64,000 bases of DNA from Punctularia strigosozonata HHB-11173 SS5 (lineage: Eukaryota; Basidiomycota; Agaricomycetes; Corticiales; Punctulariaceae): positions 1,209,725 to 1,273,724 of the forward strand of contig NW_006767434.1 of the NCBI RefSeq assembly GCF_000264995.1. The letters are read 5' to 3'. Within the stretch, counting starts at the first letter, position 1, and every line of letters starts with the position of its first letter. This document shows positions 23,347 through 36,619 of this stretch, one piece after another. The notes below the pieces were generated by a model that was not told where the DNA came from, did no database searches, and saw nothing but the letters and a program-made list of their open reading frames with translations. Both the position numbers and the translations under genes were made by a program.

Positions 23347-26195
23347 TCATACTACTTCGCAGATGATCTTGCCGCTACGAAAACAGCGCGCGTCCGTGGG
23401 TTAGATTCCCGACGCGCAGCATGAGAGTGAAAACAGCGATGCGTACCTGTTCGAGTTTCCCTGCATGCACGCATGCGCCTTCTGAATATCATGCCAACCA
23501 TACACCTGCCGAAACAAGCGACCCACACGTCAGTAAAATAAGCTGAAACGTTCTCGGGATATCTGGGCTGGCAACAAGGCTCGCGAAGGCAGAAGGAGCA
23601 GAAGCAGGTATACGCACGTGGTAGATGTACGTCCGGATTTGCCCATCGCCCTTCTCGCCCGTGATCTTGTCGGAGACTTCGGTTTGGAAACTATAGCCGT
23701 TCAGACGTTCCGTCAGCGAGAGCGCGTTTCAACCTTTTCGTGCGCGTGAGGTGGCGGCATGAGCCGAACAACAATCGCCGGGGACGGGGCTAGCCCCTTC
23801 CCGGGGATGGAATTCAAGGCACTTCGAGGTGGGCATGCATCGGCTGGAACAACATACCGGCGGATAAGCTCAGCTTGGTACTCCACAGAGCGTGCGCGGA
23901 GGGTCGCTGTAGAAACAGAAAATCTCAGCAACTGAACAATGAGAAGGGATGGCTGAGGAACACAAAAAGGGTGCTGGTTGGTGCCTCGGCAATCGCTACG
24001 ATCACAGAATGGGATGGGAAGAAAGGTAGTATGGCAATGCGCATGCTACTCACAGCCCTGGATCCGCAGACGCTTGTACAAGATTGGCATGAGGTTTGCT
24101 TTGGGAACTTCGGCGCCTGTTGATCGATCGTGTCAGAGAATGATTTGCAATACGACGCTCGCATGCCACGACACGTCATGAAGGATTGTAGGCCCAACGG
24201 AGAGTGCGCCACAAACACGGAAACTTTGCTCGCGGACATCGTCTGCCGACGCACACAGGTGGGTCATGTCAATAACAAGCGTGTCACGATGTCGGCTGTG
24301 CCATCATAGCGCCTGGCCAGGGAAATCGTCGCGGCTAAACCTGCGTGTACTTCCACGCCCAGCCGGGACCCATCCTTCGGCAACAACAGCCGTAAGGCAT
24401 CGTCGATGCACCCCGAAAATAACGTTGCAGCCATTCAAAACGCTCACCGCTCATGAGCGCCAACATCGTCATGCGCCCGTCGACTGCCAGCGCGTCGATG
24501 TTCCGCGCCCAATGGCTCTGGCCCACGAAATCGATGACGACGTCGGCGCCGTGCCCGTCCGTGACCTTCTTCACTTCTTCCGCAAAGTCCTGCGTCTTGT
24601 AGTTGACGGCGTGCGTCGGCCCGGCGGGCAAGGAAAGCAACCACGAAAGCTTCTCGGACGTCGAAGCGGTGGCGGTGATCGTCTTCCTGGGGGAGGAGTT
24701 GATCTCACGTTAGTATTGCGCCACGCGAGGGTAGGTCACAGACGCGGTGACGTACGCGCCGTAGAGCCTGGCGAGTTGGGCGGCGGCTACCTGTGTTCGA
24801 CACGCGTCAGTAGGCGGGCAATGGAGCCATAGCCATATCGGCGAGCGCATCGCGTACCCCGACGCCGGACGCGCCAGCATGGATTAGGACGTGTTCGCCC
24901 TTCTGCAGACCCCCAATGAGGATCAGAGCCTGGAACGCTGGAGGTCATTTGGTCAGTCAAGCGGCAGAATCGGTTTGGATAACATGACCTACCTGTCAGG
25001 AAGTTTTCCGGTAGGGAGGCAGCTTCGACCCAGTTCAGGTGCGCCGGTTTCTTCAGCACGTGTGTCGCGGGCAAGACGATGTATTCAGCGTAGGCACCCT
25101 AGTCGAAAAGAGGAAAGGGGCCTAAGTTGCGACTCGATTTGGTTTGCATCGGAGACAAGACCTACCCCCGATGCTAGGCCGTACACTTCGTCATCTACGG
25201 CCCAGGCGTCAACGTCCGAACCCACCGCAGCCACCGTTCCAGCAAACTCGACCCCAAGGATCTGGTGGCAGGGTCAGTAAGCAACGGCTTCACGAATGAT
25301 GCCCGCGAGTCGCAAAGCTGGATGTCTCGAAGCTCAAGGCACTGCTCCGACGTTCTGATATCGGAACGTGGAGAACGAGTGGCATGCAATACGCGATCGC
25401 CTTGATGATCGCAAGAAATCGTCGGAGGTACGATGCAAGTCCCCCTCGACCCCAAAGAAGGTAAAGCCCGGTTCGGGCATATGCGGCAAATCAGGACGGC
25501 CCTGTATGTCGTAAGGAAGACGTAATGCAGATAATCATAGCGGAGCCGTCTTCAACATGGCATGTCATGGGGAGAGCCGGTTTACCAGCAAGAAGTCAAG
25601 TGCGGCACACGTGCGATTGGAGACGACAATCATGCGGGACGGATTGCGCAGTGCGCCGATCCGGTATGAGATCGGCCCTCCCTGATACGGAACAAGGCAG
25701 ACGAGCAATCTGTGAAGGGGGAAGAAGGATGGGAGAGGGAAGAGGCTCGGCAACTCGTTACGATGAAAGCTCCCAACGCACCTCCGATGCTCCCGGGGGA
25801 ACGGGGTACTTGCCCTCCCGCTGGCTGATGTCCATTCGGTTGAGTCCGAAGGCACGAATCTGGCAGAAGAACAACAAGCGGATATTAACGAAAGGGTCAT
25901 CAGGGCCGAACGGAGATGTCCAGGAATACAGCGATGGCCAGAGCGACCACCTGCAAGATCGCGCACACGATATCGCAACCCCATGCCATGCACGAACGCA
26001 AATCGCGATATGGCCACACTTGCGCCACGCCCGCCGCCATCGCCGCAAACCCAAACACCGAAAGAGAAAGATACTCACCTTCACGAGTACCTGGTCTGGT
26101 CCCGGAGAAGGTTTTGGGGCATCGCCGAGGTAGAGGTTCTCAATCGGTCCTTTGCCATCTCTGACCAACACCGCGCGCATCTGATTCTGAGCCAT
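23347..26195 (-). CDS. Zinc-family alcohol dehydrogenase, PIG3-like NAD(P)H quinone oxidoreductase
   Basis: Medium-chain reductase of the quinone oxidoreductase branch, which lacks catalytic zinc and reduces quinones with NADPH. ATG at 26195 gives MAQNQMRAVLVRDGKGP. Exons then read AFGLNRMDISQREGKYPVPPG, GVEFAGTVAAVGSDVDAWAV, HVLKKPAHLNWVEAASLPE, ALILIGGLQKGEHVLIHAG and the cofactor motif GASGVG, AVNYKTQDFAEEVKKVTDGH and GADVVIDFVGQSHWARNID. The substrate-side C-terminus includes TLRARSVEYQAELI (near 23860-23900), EVSDKITGEKGDGQIRTYIY, VYGWHDIQKAHACMQGNS and GKIICEVV with stop at 23347. At least nine introns, several longer than usual for the window, stretch the gene to 2.8 kb. Divergent from the uL5m gene. 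Confidence 0.87.
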
Positions 26196-26801
26196 GGTTG
26201 GACTTGTACACGTTCGGTTTGTGGGTGTAAGGTACGAATACGCGATGAAACGAAAGAGAAGAGCTTGTTCTGGGCGGTCAGGACGTCGCAGGTTTTGTGT
26301 TCTGTGCGTGTCAGTGTGTGCGTCTTGACGCCATAAGCAATGGCATCATCGTGGTCGCTTTCTCAGCATATCCGGATATCCTTCACCGGTGGACCAATCA
26401 CAGTTCCCGATAATATAGAATAGTATACGCGCATCGGAGCATAGCAGAAGAAGTATAAGATTACTGGCAGCTGCAAGGGTTGACCATAGAGGGAACTTGG
26501 ATGGATTTATCCGCGCACCGGAGGAAGAAAGACGCGATTTCAAGCGTTTTTTGCGCTCGGCTTTCTCCACGTTTACCGGCTACGCGACTGCAGGCGGCGT
26601 TGCGTTGCTCGTCGTTCAAACCTTCGCCTTGTAGGATTGGCATATACGCGACAAGTATACTCAGCGAAGGAACATCGTTTACCTAGAGTACACTTTAACT
26701 TCAAGCTTCACCCGGAGAGGACGCGCACACGGTGAGTAGCGCATATTCATTACTAGTGGTCATTCCAGCCTACTGTGCACTACTGAACTACCACCCATCA
26801 G
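26196..26801. promoter_or_regulatory. Divergent promoter region between quinone oxidoreductase and uL5m
   Basis: About 600 bases separate the two outward-facing start codons. No coding frame or named element is recognised; the region presumably serves both genes. Confidence 0.4.
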
Positions 26802-27767
26802 ATGAGTGCCGCCGTTGCCAGCGCCGCCAGCGCCGTCGGAATTGCAGTGGCCGAAGTCGCCACCACCACCGCGCGCACAACCCGTCGCCGCCTCTTCCGA
26901 CCCGTGCACCCGACTCGCCGCCCTCCCCCCATCCGCAAATTGCTCCCGCTCGACCCAGAGACCCGCCTCCCCATTCCCCACGTCCGCCTTACCCTAGGCG
27001 ACACGCACCGCGCCCGACTGCTCGACCACTACCACACCACGCTCGCCGACGACCTCATGTACATGACCTATACGCACGAGCCCGGTCCACGCAAACCGCC
27101 GCGCAACATCCGCCTCACCTACGACCCGGCGGATCCCTACGTCCGACACCGTGCAAACCCCCCCGTGGGCGGGTCGCAGGTCGGGCGCAAGCCCGCGCCG
27201 CCGTGCACGCCGGAGAACGTGGTGCGGCTCGAGAAAATCGTGATCCACACGATGCAGAAGGAGGCGATCGCCAACCGGCAGCAGCTCCTCGGCGCGGTCA
27301 TGGCCCTCCGCGCCATCACGGGCGAGACGGCCCAGGGCGGTGGCCGACATACGAAGACGGGCGTCGAGATCATCCGCGGCAAAAAGTCGTCGGGTAGCAC
27401 CTGGAAGGGCAAGAACGCGCCGCTCGCATGCAAGGTCGAGCTCACCGGCCCGAAGATGTACGATTTCCTCGAGACACTCGCCGAGTTCGTCTTCCCGCGC
27501 TTGCGCGAGTTCAACGGCATCGTCCTGCCCCCCGCCCGCGCGAACATGCAGACGCCGAGTGGTGTCAGCGGCGTCGTCGAATTCGGCCTCGAACCGGACG
27601 CGATGGGCCTTTTTCCCGCGATCGAGGTCAACGTCGAGGCTTACCCGCGCCTTTACGGAATGAACATCCACTGCATTACCAACGCCGAGGGCCAGGGCGC
27701 GCAAAACAAGGCCAGGGCGCTCATATCTGGGTTCCAGATACCATTCATCCGCAGGCCATATCCCTAA
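26802..27767 (+). CDS. MRPL7: Mitochondrial ribosomal protein uL5m
   Basis: Single-exon 321-residue protein of the mitochondrial large ribosomal subunit. The first 30 residues, MSAAVASAASAVGIAVAEVA then an Arg/Thr-rich run, look like a mitochondrial targeting peptide. The middle has HYHTTLADDLMYMTYTH and a fungal extension. The C-terminal L5 domain is clear: ENVVRLEKIVIHTMQKEAI, TGVEIIRGKKSSGSTWKGKN, PLACKVELTGPKMYDFLETL, FPRLREFNGI, EFGLEPDAMGLFPAIEVNVE and the final GFQIPFIRRPYP. L5 contacts 5S rRNA or its position and P-site tRNA in bacteria. High GC at third positions fits a well expressed gene. Absence of introns is unusual beside its neighbours. Confidence 0.9.
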   Translation: MSAAVASAASAVGIAVAEVATTTARTTRRRLFRPVHPTRRPPPIRKLLPLDPETRLPIPHVRLTLGDTHRARLLDHYHTTLADDLMYMTYTHEPGPRKPPRNIRLTYDPADPYVRHRANPPVGGSQVGRKPAPPCTPENVVRLEKIVIHTMQKEAIANRQQLLGAVMALRAITGETAQGGGRHTKTGVEIIRGKKSSGSTWKGKNAPLACKVELTGPKMYDFLETLAEFVFPRLREFNGIVLPPARANMQTPSGVSGVVEFGLEPDAMGLFPAIEVNVEAYPRLYGMNIHCITNAEGQGAQNKARALISGFQIPFIRRPYP

Positions 27768-28111
27768 AGGTTGCGACGGCCAGTTGGCTCGAATATCCGC
27801 AGGGACACGCTCTGGGTTCGCGCCGTTCTCAGACGGCGGCTATGTATATACACTAGAGCCGTGCTACTAATCACCTTTTGCTGTTCGTGCGTTCAGTGAT
27901 GGTTCCTGGCCCCTGAATTTGGGATTAAGTTGCGTCTATACTAACTGGCTTGCGAGAAAATGATACAAATGCGACGACAGCGATCCATTCGAAAGTAAGG
28001 AGAGGATAACACCATGATAAAAACGGAGACTGCGAAAGAGCGAGGGTGTACAACGGTCATCAGCGACCGTTGAGATAAGGAAGGGCAGTGGTTGAGGTGG
28101 TGATAAAGCCA
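27768..28111. other. Convergent intergenic spacer
   Basis: Holds the 3' ends of the uL5m and septation kinase transcripts. No gene or repeat seen. Confidence 0.4.
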
Positions 28112-31100
28112 TTAACGGAAAGATTCGTCGACCTGCCAGGGGATGTCTCCAAGCCGTTGCCTCGGCCGCGACTTCGACGCGGCTCTAGTAGTAGTGCTCA
28201 ACGGCGGTGGATTGTAACCCGTACTGTGTCCCGGCGGAGGCGTGCCGGCGGCGGGAAGCAAGACGCCCGCATTCGCCTCGGACGCCGTCCTGCGGAAGTT
28301 TTTCTTGGGTGCGACGCCGGGCTTGACATCCCCCGACCCGCTCCGCAGATTGCTTCTGCTCTGCGCAGGCTTGAGGCCAGGCGCGAGAATCGGTTTGATC
28401 TCTCTCGCGAGCTCCCGCACTAGCACCGCGTTATCCTCCTTACTGAGCCGCGAGACGATCCCATAAAGGCCGAACCGCTCCACGACGGCGACCCTGTTCG
28501 GGTGCGACTCGCACACGGCACGCAGGATACGGAGGAGCTTGAGGCGTACGACGGCTTGCCCCTTGTGGTGTGATAGCCGATCGGTGATGCGGTGGAAGAG
28601 CCGCGAGCGGGCCATGCCAACCGTGATGCGAGTTGACATACGAAAAAGCTTGAGGTACGGATCGAGCAGGTTCTCAAAAGAGTTGGTCTTCGCGGAGACG
28701 AAGCAACCAAGGAGGGATTCGAGCGCCTCGGGTTTCATGAGCTCGTCCTCTACCCGTGCCATTTCATCTTGGAGCCTGGACCATGTCGTGAGCAAGTGCC
28801 CAGAGCCCGCACAACAACGACATCAGTGCCTACCATGAGATGATTGACTCCAAGGCACTGAGTTGAAAATAGGGATCGGCAAGAAGCTTCAGGTACAGTG
28901 AAAGGCCGTCCTGTTGCCATAACATGTTACGACAGGTCTTTCCAGCGCTTGCCAAGTCGCAAAGAATCTATGGATAGCTGTCAGCTCTGCACCCACGATC
29001 GTGGCGACGAAGGTGCCGCACCGGAAGAGCAAACTGCTTTAGAGGGGACTTCGCCTCGATCACCCGCTTCAAACTGGGAATTATGCCAGCTTGCGCAGCC
29101 TCTTCCTGCCTGGACTTGTTCAACCGGCACAGATTGAAGAGAGTTTGGAAGATGTGATTTGAAATTTCCTGGTGGATGGGAAGATATGATTATCAGAGAA
29201 ACGTATTTCACATGCAGGAATGGGCGTACGGTACTGTATGGGCCTGCGGCTTGCTCCTCGAGTATTTTCACGAGGATCTCGATAGCGTTGGCATTTTGTA
29301 GCACTTCCAGGAGCGTGGCATTCATGGACAGATGCTTGACGCATTTAAGCATATGAACCAAGTACTCTGGTTCGAGTAGTTCGCATCCTCGCAGCAATCC
29401 TATGAAGGTCAGTTTCACAAAGGGACTGGCAGCCTTGGGTTTTGATACATACTTCTGATGATCTTGCGCGTCCCAAGCGCATTGCGCACGTGAACGTCGG
29501 ACTGCGATACTTGGCAGAAAATGACCATTATTTGGATTATCTTCATTCTCATCTCCGCTGAAAGCTCGTCACGCATAGTCATTACGTTGAGTAACGCCGC
29601 GGAGAGTGGGTCCATGAGCCCTTCACGGAGGAACATGCGGCAAAAATCGTTCTTGGTCGTCGGACTCTGCAGTTCGAACACGCTGCCGATACCATTCAGC
29701 GCGTGGACGACGAGTTGCGTCTGGCGTTCGTAGTCCTCGTCCAACAGATCGACAAGCACTTTCAGCCCCCGACACCTATGATATATATGAGCGAGAGTCA
29801 CTTTCGCACATCAATGGAGCTTACGCAATGAACATCTGCAGTGTGAGCACCGATGTATGGCATAGCAAACGGATGAAGTGCGAGGCTTCAAGTCGGCACT
29901 CTTCTGGATATCGTTTTGAGGTGTAACCCATAACGACTGGAATACCGCTGTGGGCGCATCAGGGAAGCCGAACAAGTGATCGTCATGTTGCTCACCCGAT
30001 GAGACAAAAGCTCTCTAGGAAACCAATGTCCTCATTGACCAGCTAGCGACGATTAGTACAGTGCTACGGGAGAACGAAGCGGATTCGCTGACCAGGTTGA
30101 TGATCTGGAGTAATTTCAGGCTCACGTCTCGCATAGTCTTTCCTTCCAGGACTTCAAGAATGGCGAGCATGCCATGAGACGAAACAAGCTGTCCTTGCAT
30201 CTCGGGAGAATCAATGAGGATATTGTACTAGAAACGTGAAGGGAATCAATTTTCGCAGCTTCACTGTGGACAATATGACGGCAAACCAATTGTTCAGATG
30301 CTTCCCGCAACTGGAAATCGGGAGTCGCCGGTGTCAACTCGTCAAGAAGCTGATTGACTTGACCGCACAATCTTGCGTACTTGTCGCGCTGGAGGTTGGT
30401 CTCCAAATCATCCTCATCGAAGCCCTCATCAATCTAGATAGTCGTCAGCATGACCACGACAGCAGACGAATCATCTGTGTACCTCAGCAAATGGATCTTC
30501 ATCGCTAGAGCCTTCATCACCCAACTGCAGGCTGATTTAGAACTGTATGTAGGTCAGGAACTGCGACATACCCATGACTTATTTGAAAGTCGAGTATTGA
30601 GCTGAAGAGTCTGCATTGGTTGATCCGAAGCTTGGGACAATCAGAAAACTGCGACAATAGGTATGAGGAGGTGATCCTTACAAGTACCGACGACCTTGCC
30701 AAAGACGTCTTCATAATCCTCCTCGTCGTCCTCAGCGTACTTCCCGAATTCGTGAGCGCGTCCATGAGAGCCATTGGCGCCTGTTGTTGATGTCGAGCGT
30801 CCGTGACTTTGGCCCATGGTCGTAGTTGGCTGTGAGTAAGAGCGTGCAGACATCGGGCCTGGCACCGCTCCTGAGGGCAAAGATACCAAAGGCGATAACG
30901 AAGGACGCCTCTTTGGTTTTGACGAAGCCGAGCCGTCCGGGTGGGATAGAGGCGCTGTCATCGGAGCTGCTGGCACGGTGCCCAGTCCAACAGTCTTGAT
31001 ATCATCGGGATGGAAAAGACCGCGACGAAGTGAGTTTTTCATCTAGATGACAAATGCTGAGCAAAGGGAAAGAGAGTAGGTCAAGGCTTGCCAAACCTTG

Positions 31101-33226
31101 AAGGAAGCGACCTTCTCCGCAAGAGTATCGTCATCATCTCCGGCGAGGTCTGAATAATCCTCCTCGATCGTGCTCATATCTTCCGCGGGTAGACCGGCTG
31201 CCGGTGTAATGGGACTTTTGGTAGTGGGACGGATGGTTCGTGCGTTATCTTCCGCAACAGCTTCATGTTTGGCCGTCTCGTCGTCGGACTCCGCCGTCGT
31301 CTTCTCCAGCGCTGCAGGGTCGCGCGTGTTAAACCTCTCGTCGCAACATCGAATCAGCGCACAAGTCACAGACCTTGAATCTTGGAAAGACTGATACCCT
31401 CCTCGAAGTCGTCATCCCAATTATCTGTCTGTTCCTCGGGAGCACTCCGCAACGCAAGCGACAGCGGCTGTTGAATCTTTTCTACAAGACTCGGTCCTCC
31501 TGGCACGGTGAGCATGGGGCCGGACATCGCTACAGGCGCCTTTAACCGGAGGCCAGTAGGTGCTAGTAGCGTTTGTTGTGATGAACCAGATGAAGATGAG
31601 GACATGGAAGAGGGCATGCTCCCATTGGAGGAGGAGGTCGGCATATGGGCCGTCGTCGGCGATGGCGGGTGGGCATCAGGTATTGAGATGCCACGATGAC
31701 GCGACGGATGTTTGGAGGGACGAGAGGGAGCTGAGGTAGACTAGTTTCAGTAAAAGAATTAGATGACTAGAAGAACCCTCACATTTCAACGCTTCATTCC
31801 ACTCCTGTACCTGCGCCACAGCTTCGTCGTAGTTGTAGTTGCTCAGCGGTCTCCTTTCCGGCCCATCGCCATTATTGGACCCGCCCCTGTCCTTCCTCTC
31901 TCGTTTTCTCGGCTTATCCTTATCCACGGACTTATCGGTGTCCTTGTCCTGACGACCGGTCTCCCTATTTGCATGCTCCTCCGGATCCTTCAGACTCCTC
32001 CCGACCCGGCCACGAGCTTGCAGCATCCAAGGGTGTCTTAAAAGCTTCTTCGCTGATATGCGCAGATTGTGGTCCTTCTGGAAACAATGATAGAGGAAAT
32101 CTTTGACGATCGGGCTCGCGCCTTCTGGTATCGGAGGACAGTCATCCTGTACAATACGGAAGAGAGCCGGCATTGGGTCCATCCCGGCGTACGGCGGCTT
32201 TCCTTCGAGGAGCTCGATGACAGTGGCGCCAACACTCCTGTAAATGGGACGGTGAATTCGATGTCCGTCGAGGGGCGTGGAAGGTCGTACCAGATATCAG
32301 ACGCCGTGGTTGCACCCGTTTGTTCTATGACCTCAGGAGCCACTGTTAGGTGCCAGTCAGGTTAGAACCCATTCTACAAAGAGCCGGGCACTTACTCCAA
32401 TATGGACTTCCAACCACCGCAGCATCCACAGCACTGGCCGCCGCCGTGCTAGCGACCCCGAAGTCGGCAAGCTTCACGGTCCCATCCTTGTTGGTGAGCA
32501 GGTTTGCACCCTTGATGTCGCGGTGGATCACACCCTGGTCGTGCAGATAGACGAGGCCCTCTAAAACCTGCGATATATATACACCGACAAGGTTCTCCGG
32601 GAACTTGCCGAAACGTTTGCAGATGTTGTGGAGGGAACCGTTTTCGCAGAACCTAAAGATAGTTGATGAATTATATGGTGGAGACGGGCTCAAGGAAAGG
32701 AGCCCACTCTAAGATAATATACAGATACTCGCGCGTCTTGATAAAACCCTTATACTTGACGATATTCGGATGCTAGGCATGTTCGTCATCAGCCTGTTGA
32801 CTGCATAACACTCGTAAGACCTTACATTCAAGTTCTTCAATAAATCAATCTCGGACTAGAAAAGGTAAAATGTTAGGGCTGCGATGATTTTGGCGTGCCA
32901 TCGGCGTCACGCACCATAATCTCCCCTAGGTCCGACTTCGGGATGTTCGCGAGCTGTATCTCTTTCACTGCGACGGTTTCTCCCGTCACCCAGTTCAGGG
33001 CACCTATGCGCATCACCATTCGCAAATAGATTGTGCGAGCCATGCACTACGCCACCCACGGTACACGGAACCGAAGGCGCCCTTGCCGAGGCAGTCTCCC
33101 AATTGCTAGACGCAGTGAAGCCTTTCAACATGTTGTGTATGGTACACGCAATGAGGCACTGACGAAATCGCTCGAGAGAGCCTTCGGGCCGCTCGAAGAG
33201 CTCGCGAGACTCGTTGAGGCCGACAT
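28112..33226 (-). CDS. cdc7: Septation-initiation protein kinase, SepH/Cdc7-like (STE group)
   Basis: Serine/threonine kinase of the septation initiation network that signals mitotic exit to septum formation. ATG at 33226 gives [20 protein letters not shown] and an intron joins this to [20 protein letters not shown]. The kinase domain (about 31.9-33.1 kb) shows the Gly loop GKGAFGSVY, Lys in [20 protein letters not shown], the catalytic loop [16 protein letters not shown], the activation segment ending APEVIEQTG, and [11 protein letters not shown] long low-complexity middle follows (about 30.6-31.9 kb). The C-terminal half is helical ARM-like repeat sequence: [75 protein letters not shown]. 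It ends [10 protein letters not shown]. This domain order is that of SepH and fission yeast Cdc7. About twenty short introns. Confidence 0.88.
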
Positions 33227-33631
33227 GGTCGCCCAAGGGAAACGATCCTCCGATGCCTCTACGCGCCTTCCGCCGCACTGCTGATACCACGTTGGCCGTA
33301 AAATTCAACAAGGCCAGTCAGATCGCAAGATGTGAAGGTTGGTGTGGTGGGCGGAAGCAAAGAATAGCCTTGTGAGGCGCGTTCATTGTGATGGCTCCGT
33401 TAGGAACCAAGTCGCGTCGTGACAGGAAGAGTCGTTTCCTTAAGCTTAACCGCGATCAAGCCCGTCGTTCGTCAGGCTAGTATAGTATAGTATGATGTAC
33501 ATAGGCATGGATCACATAGGGGACAAAGTACATGAATGGGATGTTCGCAATGCTGATCAAACGATGGCCCGGAATTCATCGCAGTGCATCAGCTCTATCA
33601 GAAGATGAACGCAACTTGGCGAGAAGTACGA
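33227..33631. other. Intergenic spacer, 5' side of the septation kinase
   Basis: Contains a short AGTAT tandem (near 33477-33493) and presumed promoter of the kinase; nothing else recognised. Confidence 0.35.
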
Positions 33632-34808
33632 TCATTCATCCCGAGCACCAGCGCATTGATGCGCGGCTTGCTTCCTGAAACCGCACTTCAAGATATGCAA
33701 GTCAATGGCGCTGATAAAGGGTTGAAGGTGCCTGTCCAGGAACTCAGTGCGTTCCTCGTCAGCGAGTCGGCACATTGCGTCAAACTTGACCTGCGTAAGC
33801 GGTGGTTAGCTCGTTATAAGAAACGGGAGTCAGAACTCACTCCGCTGACTCCGAGCTTTCGAAACAGAATCGGTAGGTGACCCTGGTGCATCGGTGGGTC
33901 AAGGCCAGCGAGGAACCGCTCGACTACACCTAGCGCGAGATTCTCCTTCACGGGAACTCGTTGCGTTGCAATTGGGGCCATCGCGGCACCATCATGAGCG
34001 ACGCTGGGGTTTTCCTCCACTGAGTGTGGCGGATTGGTAGTATTGCCGTGAGCAGTCCTCGGGCGCTTCTCCATGTTGACGGAGACAAACCCACGAAATG
34101 CCCCAGGACATGTTGAACCAGTATTCTTCTGGGCGAATCGTGGACCAAACCATGTCAGCGATTGGCGTGAGCGCGCGAGGAGCATATCATTGCCTTCTTA
34201 GCAAGGGGGCAGCCTGCATTGACTTCAGGTTGCGCGCTGCCAGGGTTCCTTTGTGAGGAAGGATAACGCGCGGGACGGCGCCTATCGCGCCGCAGGCGGC
34301 TCGACTGCTCGGGTTCAGCCTGTGGCTGCGAACCGCTAAGTTTTACACTACTTAAAACATGTAAGTTGCGAGTTAATCGTGTTCAAGCCTGCAAATCTCA
34401 CGTCTGACGGTGCCAGTACCGAGAGAGATGGTCTCTGATTGGCCATGCATTTTCAAATTGCTTAAAGAACGGGAACTGGTCGCATATCTGGAAGCAATGT
34501 CAGGACCGACAGAAGATCCAACGAACGGCGTACACGCCTGTTTGATCACTTCGAAGACGGCGGCTTGGCCTTGTTGACCAAACGATTTGTTGATGTCCAG
34601 ATGCCTCTCTGCAACCCTCATCATGGCCTGCTAGTTTTGATCCACATCATACGAGTAGTCCATGAGCACATAATGGAACACACACCTTCACAAGCTTCCA
34701 AGGGAGCCCTGGGTCATCCGCGCCAGTGGTCATCGCGATACGCTCCTCCATTGACAATTTTCGGCCTTCCAGGGCCAAAGGGGGCCGCTTGATGTAAACT
34801 GTGGGCAT
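33632..34808 (-). CDS. Conserved-looking protein of unknown function
   Basis: ATG at 34808 (MPTVYIKRPPLALEGRKLSM) lies 45 bases below a TATATATA box at 34853-34860. A GTGTGT-CTAG intron joins DDPGLPWKLVK to QAMMRVAERHLDINKSFGQQ. The middle exon structure between 34373 and 34185 is unclear. The last two exons are convincing: ERFLAGLDPPMHQGHLPILF, then VKFDAMCRLADEERTEFLDR and HLQPFISAID, ending AGARDE. No catalytic motif, signal peptide or membrane segment was recognised; the C-terminal part looks helical. I do not recognise the family. Confidence 0.5.
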
Positions 34809-34852
34809 GATCGTTCGAGCGAGATATCCACCACTTCTCGAATCGAAGGAGG

Positions 34853-34860
34853 TATATATA
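34853..34860 (-). promoter_or_regulatory. TATA box (minus strand)
   Basis: TATATATA, 45-52 bases before the proposed start of the unknown gene ending at 33632. Confidence 0.45.
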
Positions 34861-36505
34861 CTGCACGCCCAAGAAAGACGTAAGTGGTGCATACCGTCAC
34901 TGGCTGAGACCACTGCGGAATGGTACCTCGGTCATATGCTCAGCCTTAAGGCAAGTCTATCGGGTCATTGCAGTGATCACCGTCGAAGTACAGAGGCTAG
35001 CCCATTGCGGATTATTCAGAGTTCAAATCCGCGAGGGCCTTCACATCGAAATAACTGGTACCGAGCTGCGTGATGAAATTCACCGAACGAGTTCACGGTG
35101 AAAGCGCGACGGGGTTGAGGTTACTACTGTCTGAAAGAAGGCAACTTTTCGCACGATGCCCAAGCGAACTGGACGGGTAGCAGATGTTGGACCGATGATT
35201 TATAGTCAGCTCAGGGTCGATGAACTGAGAAGAGCTCCGTGGAGGTGAGCTTGATTGGAAACCCACCGGGCCTCTGCGATACCAAGAACGACGATGCTAA
35301 GCAGTTTCGAAGTTTGTTCACAAGACTCGATATCACGTAGGTGGTACGAGTGTAGCGTTCATTGCGAGTTGCAGTGTTTGGGGGGGGGATGCGATCCCAC
35401 CATTAGGTAGTTGCATAATATGTGCTAATCTTCAAAGGGGTAGAAGTAGGTAGTACACTGCACAACGAGGCAGCATCGTGACACGTCTCTGATAACGTAT
35501 ACGATGATCTTGTCAGCTCAAGTATCGTTTTCCGTGGCTCATCTGACTTTACGAGAGCAAGTATACGATTTGGCCGCATCGAGACCAACGAAGCGTCGTG
35601 TCGCCGCGGCAGGACGCACACGAGGCAACTCCAACCGCAGCCCAGAGGAGTAGATTAATCGCCGTTATCCGAGCTTCGAATATCATTAGGCCTCAGGATC
35701 CAAGGCTGTAGGGCAACATCAAAAGTCTCCAGTCCAAGTCGTATACTCCATGTCGTGGTTGGTCTCAAGCCAGTCTGTGAAAACAACTTTCGCATAACCC
35801 TAGGATAAGGGCGAAGCACTCGGCAGGCTCTGCTCGCAAACCAGGGGAACGGGGGTGCCGACATGTTCAATCCATCCGCACTATGCCAAAAGAGGGGCTC
35901 TAGCGTTTCTGCTTCCCCACTGCGCGCCGTTACGGTCTGTGGATCGATCGTGCACACTCAACGATGGATGCTCTCTATCGTTCACCGGCTTGGAGACGGC
36001 AGGACTCCGAGCCCGCCGCATCTCCCCAGTAAATGTCGATGTCCGACTGACTAAACAATGTTGCTCCAGCTCACCGGGAGCGGGCTGACGCAACTCGTCG
36101 TAGCGGACATGTCGATATACAACCTTCCTACTTCCGCGGCCGGAGAAGCGACCCCTATGAACCCAAGATAGCTGAAGATACCGGAAATTTTGCCGGCAGT
36201 GGTGCGCCAATGACGTTCCTTACGCCCGTAGAGCTAACTTCGGGGCGGCGATGACATGCACGGCTCCGCCCCCGGAAGCACAGATCCCCCGTGGAGCCCT
36301 CCGTCCATCCGAGCGACGATCACTTCCGCGCTGGGGCGGCTTCTTCACCGTCGGCAATTATTCGAACAGAGGGCGTTGGCTACACGCCTAAATCCGGTCG
36401 TCCCGATCGTCGACGACCCGAGTCGATCATACCCGCCTGCAACACTGGACTGGACGACTTTGGCTTTCGGTGGCCGACGAGGCAAAATGACGCAGGAGAT
36501 GGCGG

Positions 36506-36512
36506 TATATAA
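36506..36512 (+). promoter_or_regulatory. TATA box
   Basis: TATATAA, 114 bases before the start codon of the priA-like secreted protein. Confidence 0.65.
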
Positions 36513-36619
36513 GCTGAGGCATGCAGCACGACCGACGAAGCATTCGAAGCCGAACAAAGACCCATCTCCCTCCTCATCCTCGTCACGCAATCAACGACGC
36601 TTATCAACGACTTCGTTAC

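Larger units (their letters stand above)
34809..36619. other. 1.8 kb intergenic region
   Basis: No gene assigned. A run of nine G residues lies near 35380. The right end holds the promoter of the priA-like gene, including a TATA box at 36506-36512. Short open frames here show no family resemblance. Confidence 0.35.

Noticed and set aside
23388-23424. tRNA-like T arm (GGGTTAGATTCCC)
   Set aside because: No matching acceptor or anticodon arm, and the stretch lies in the last intron of the quinone oxidoreductase gene.
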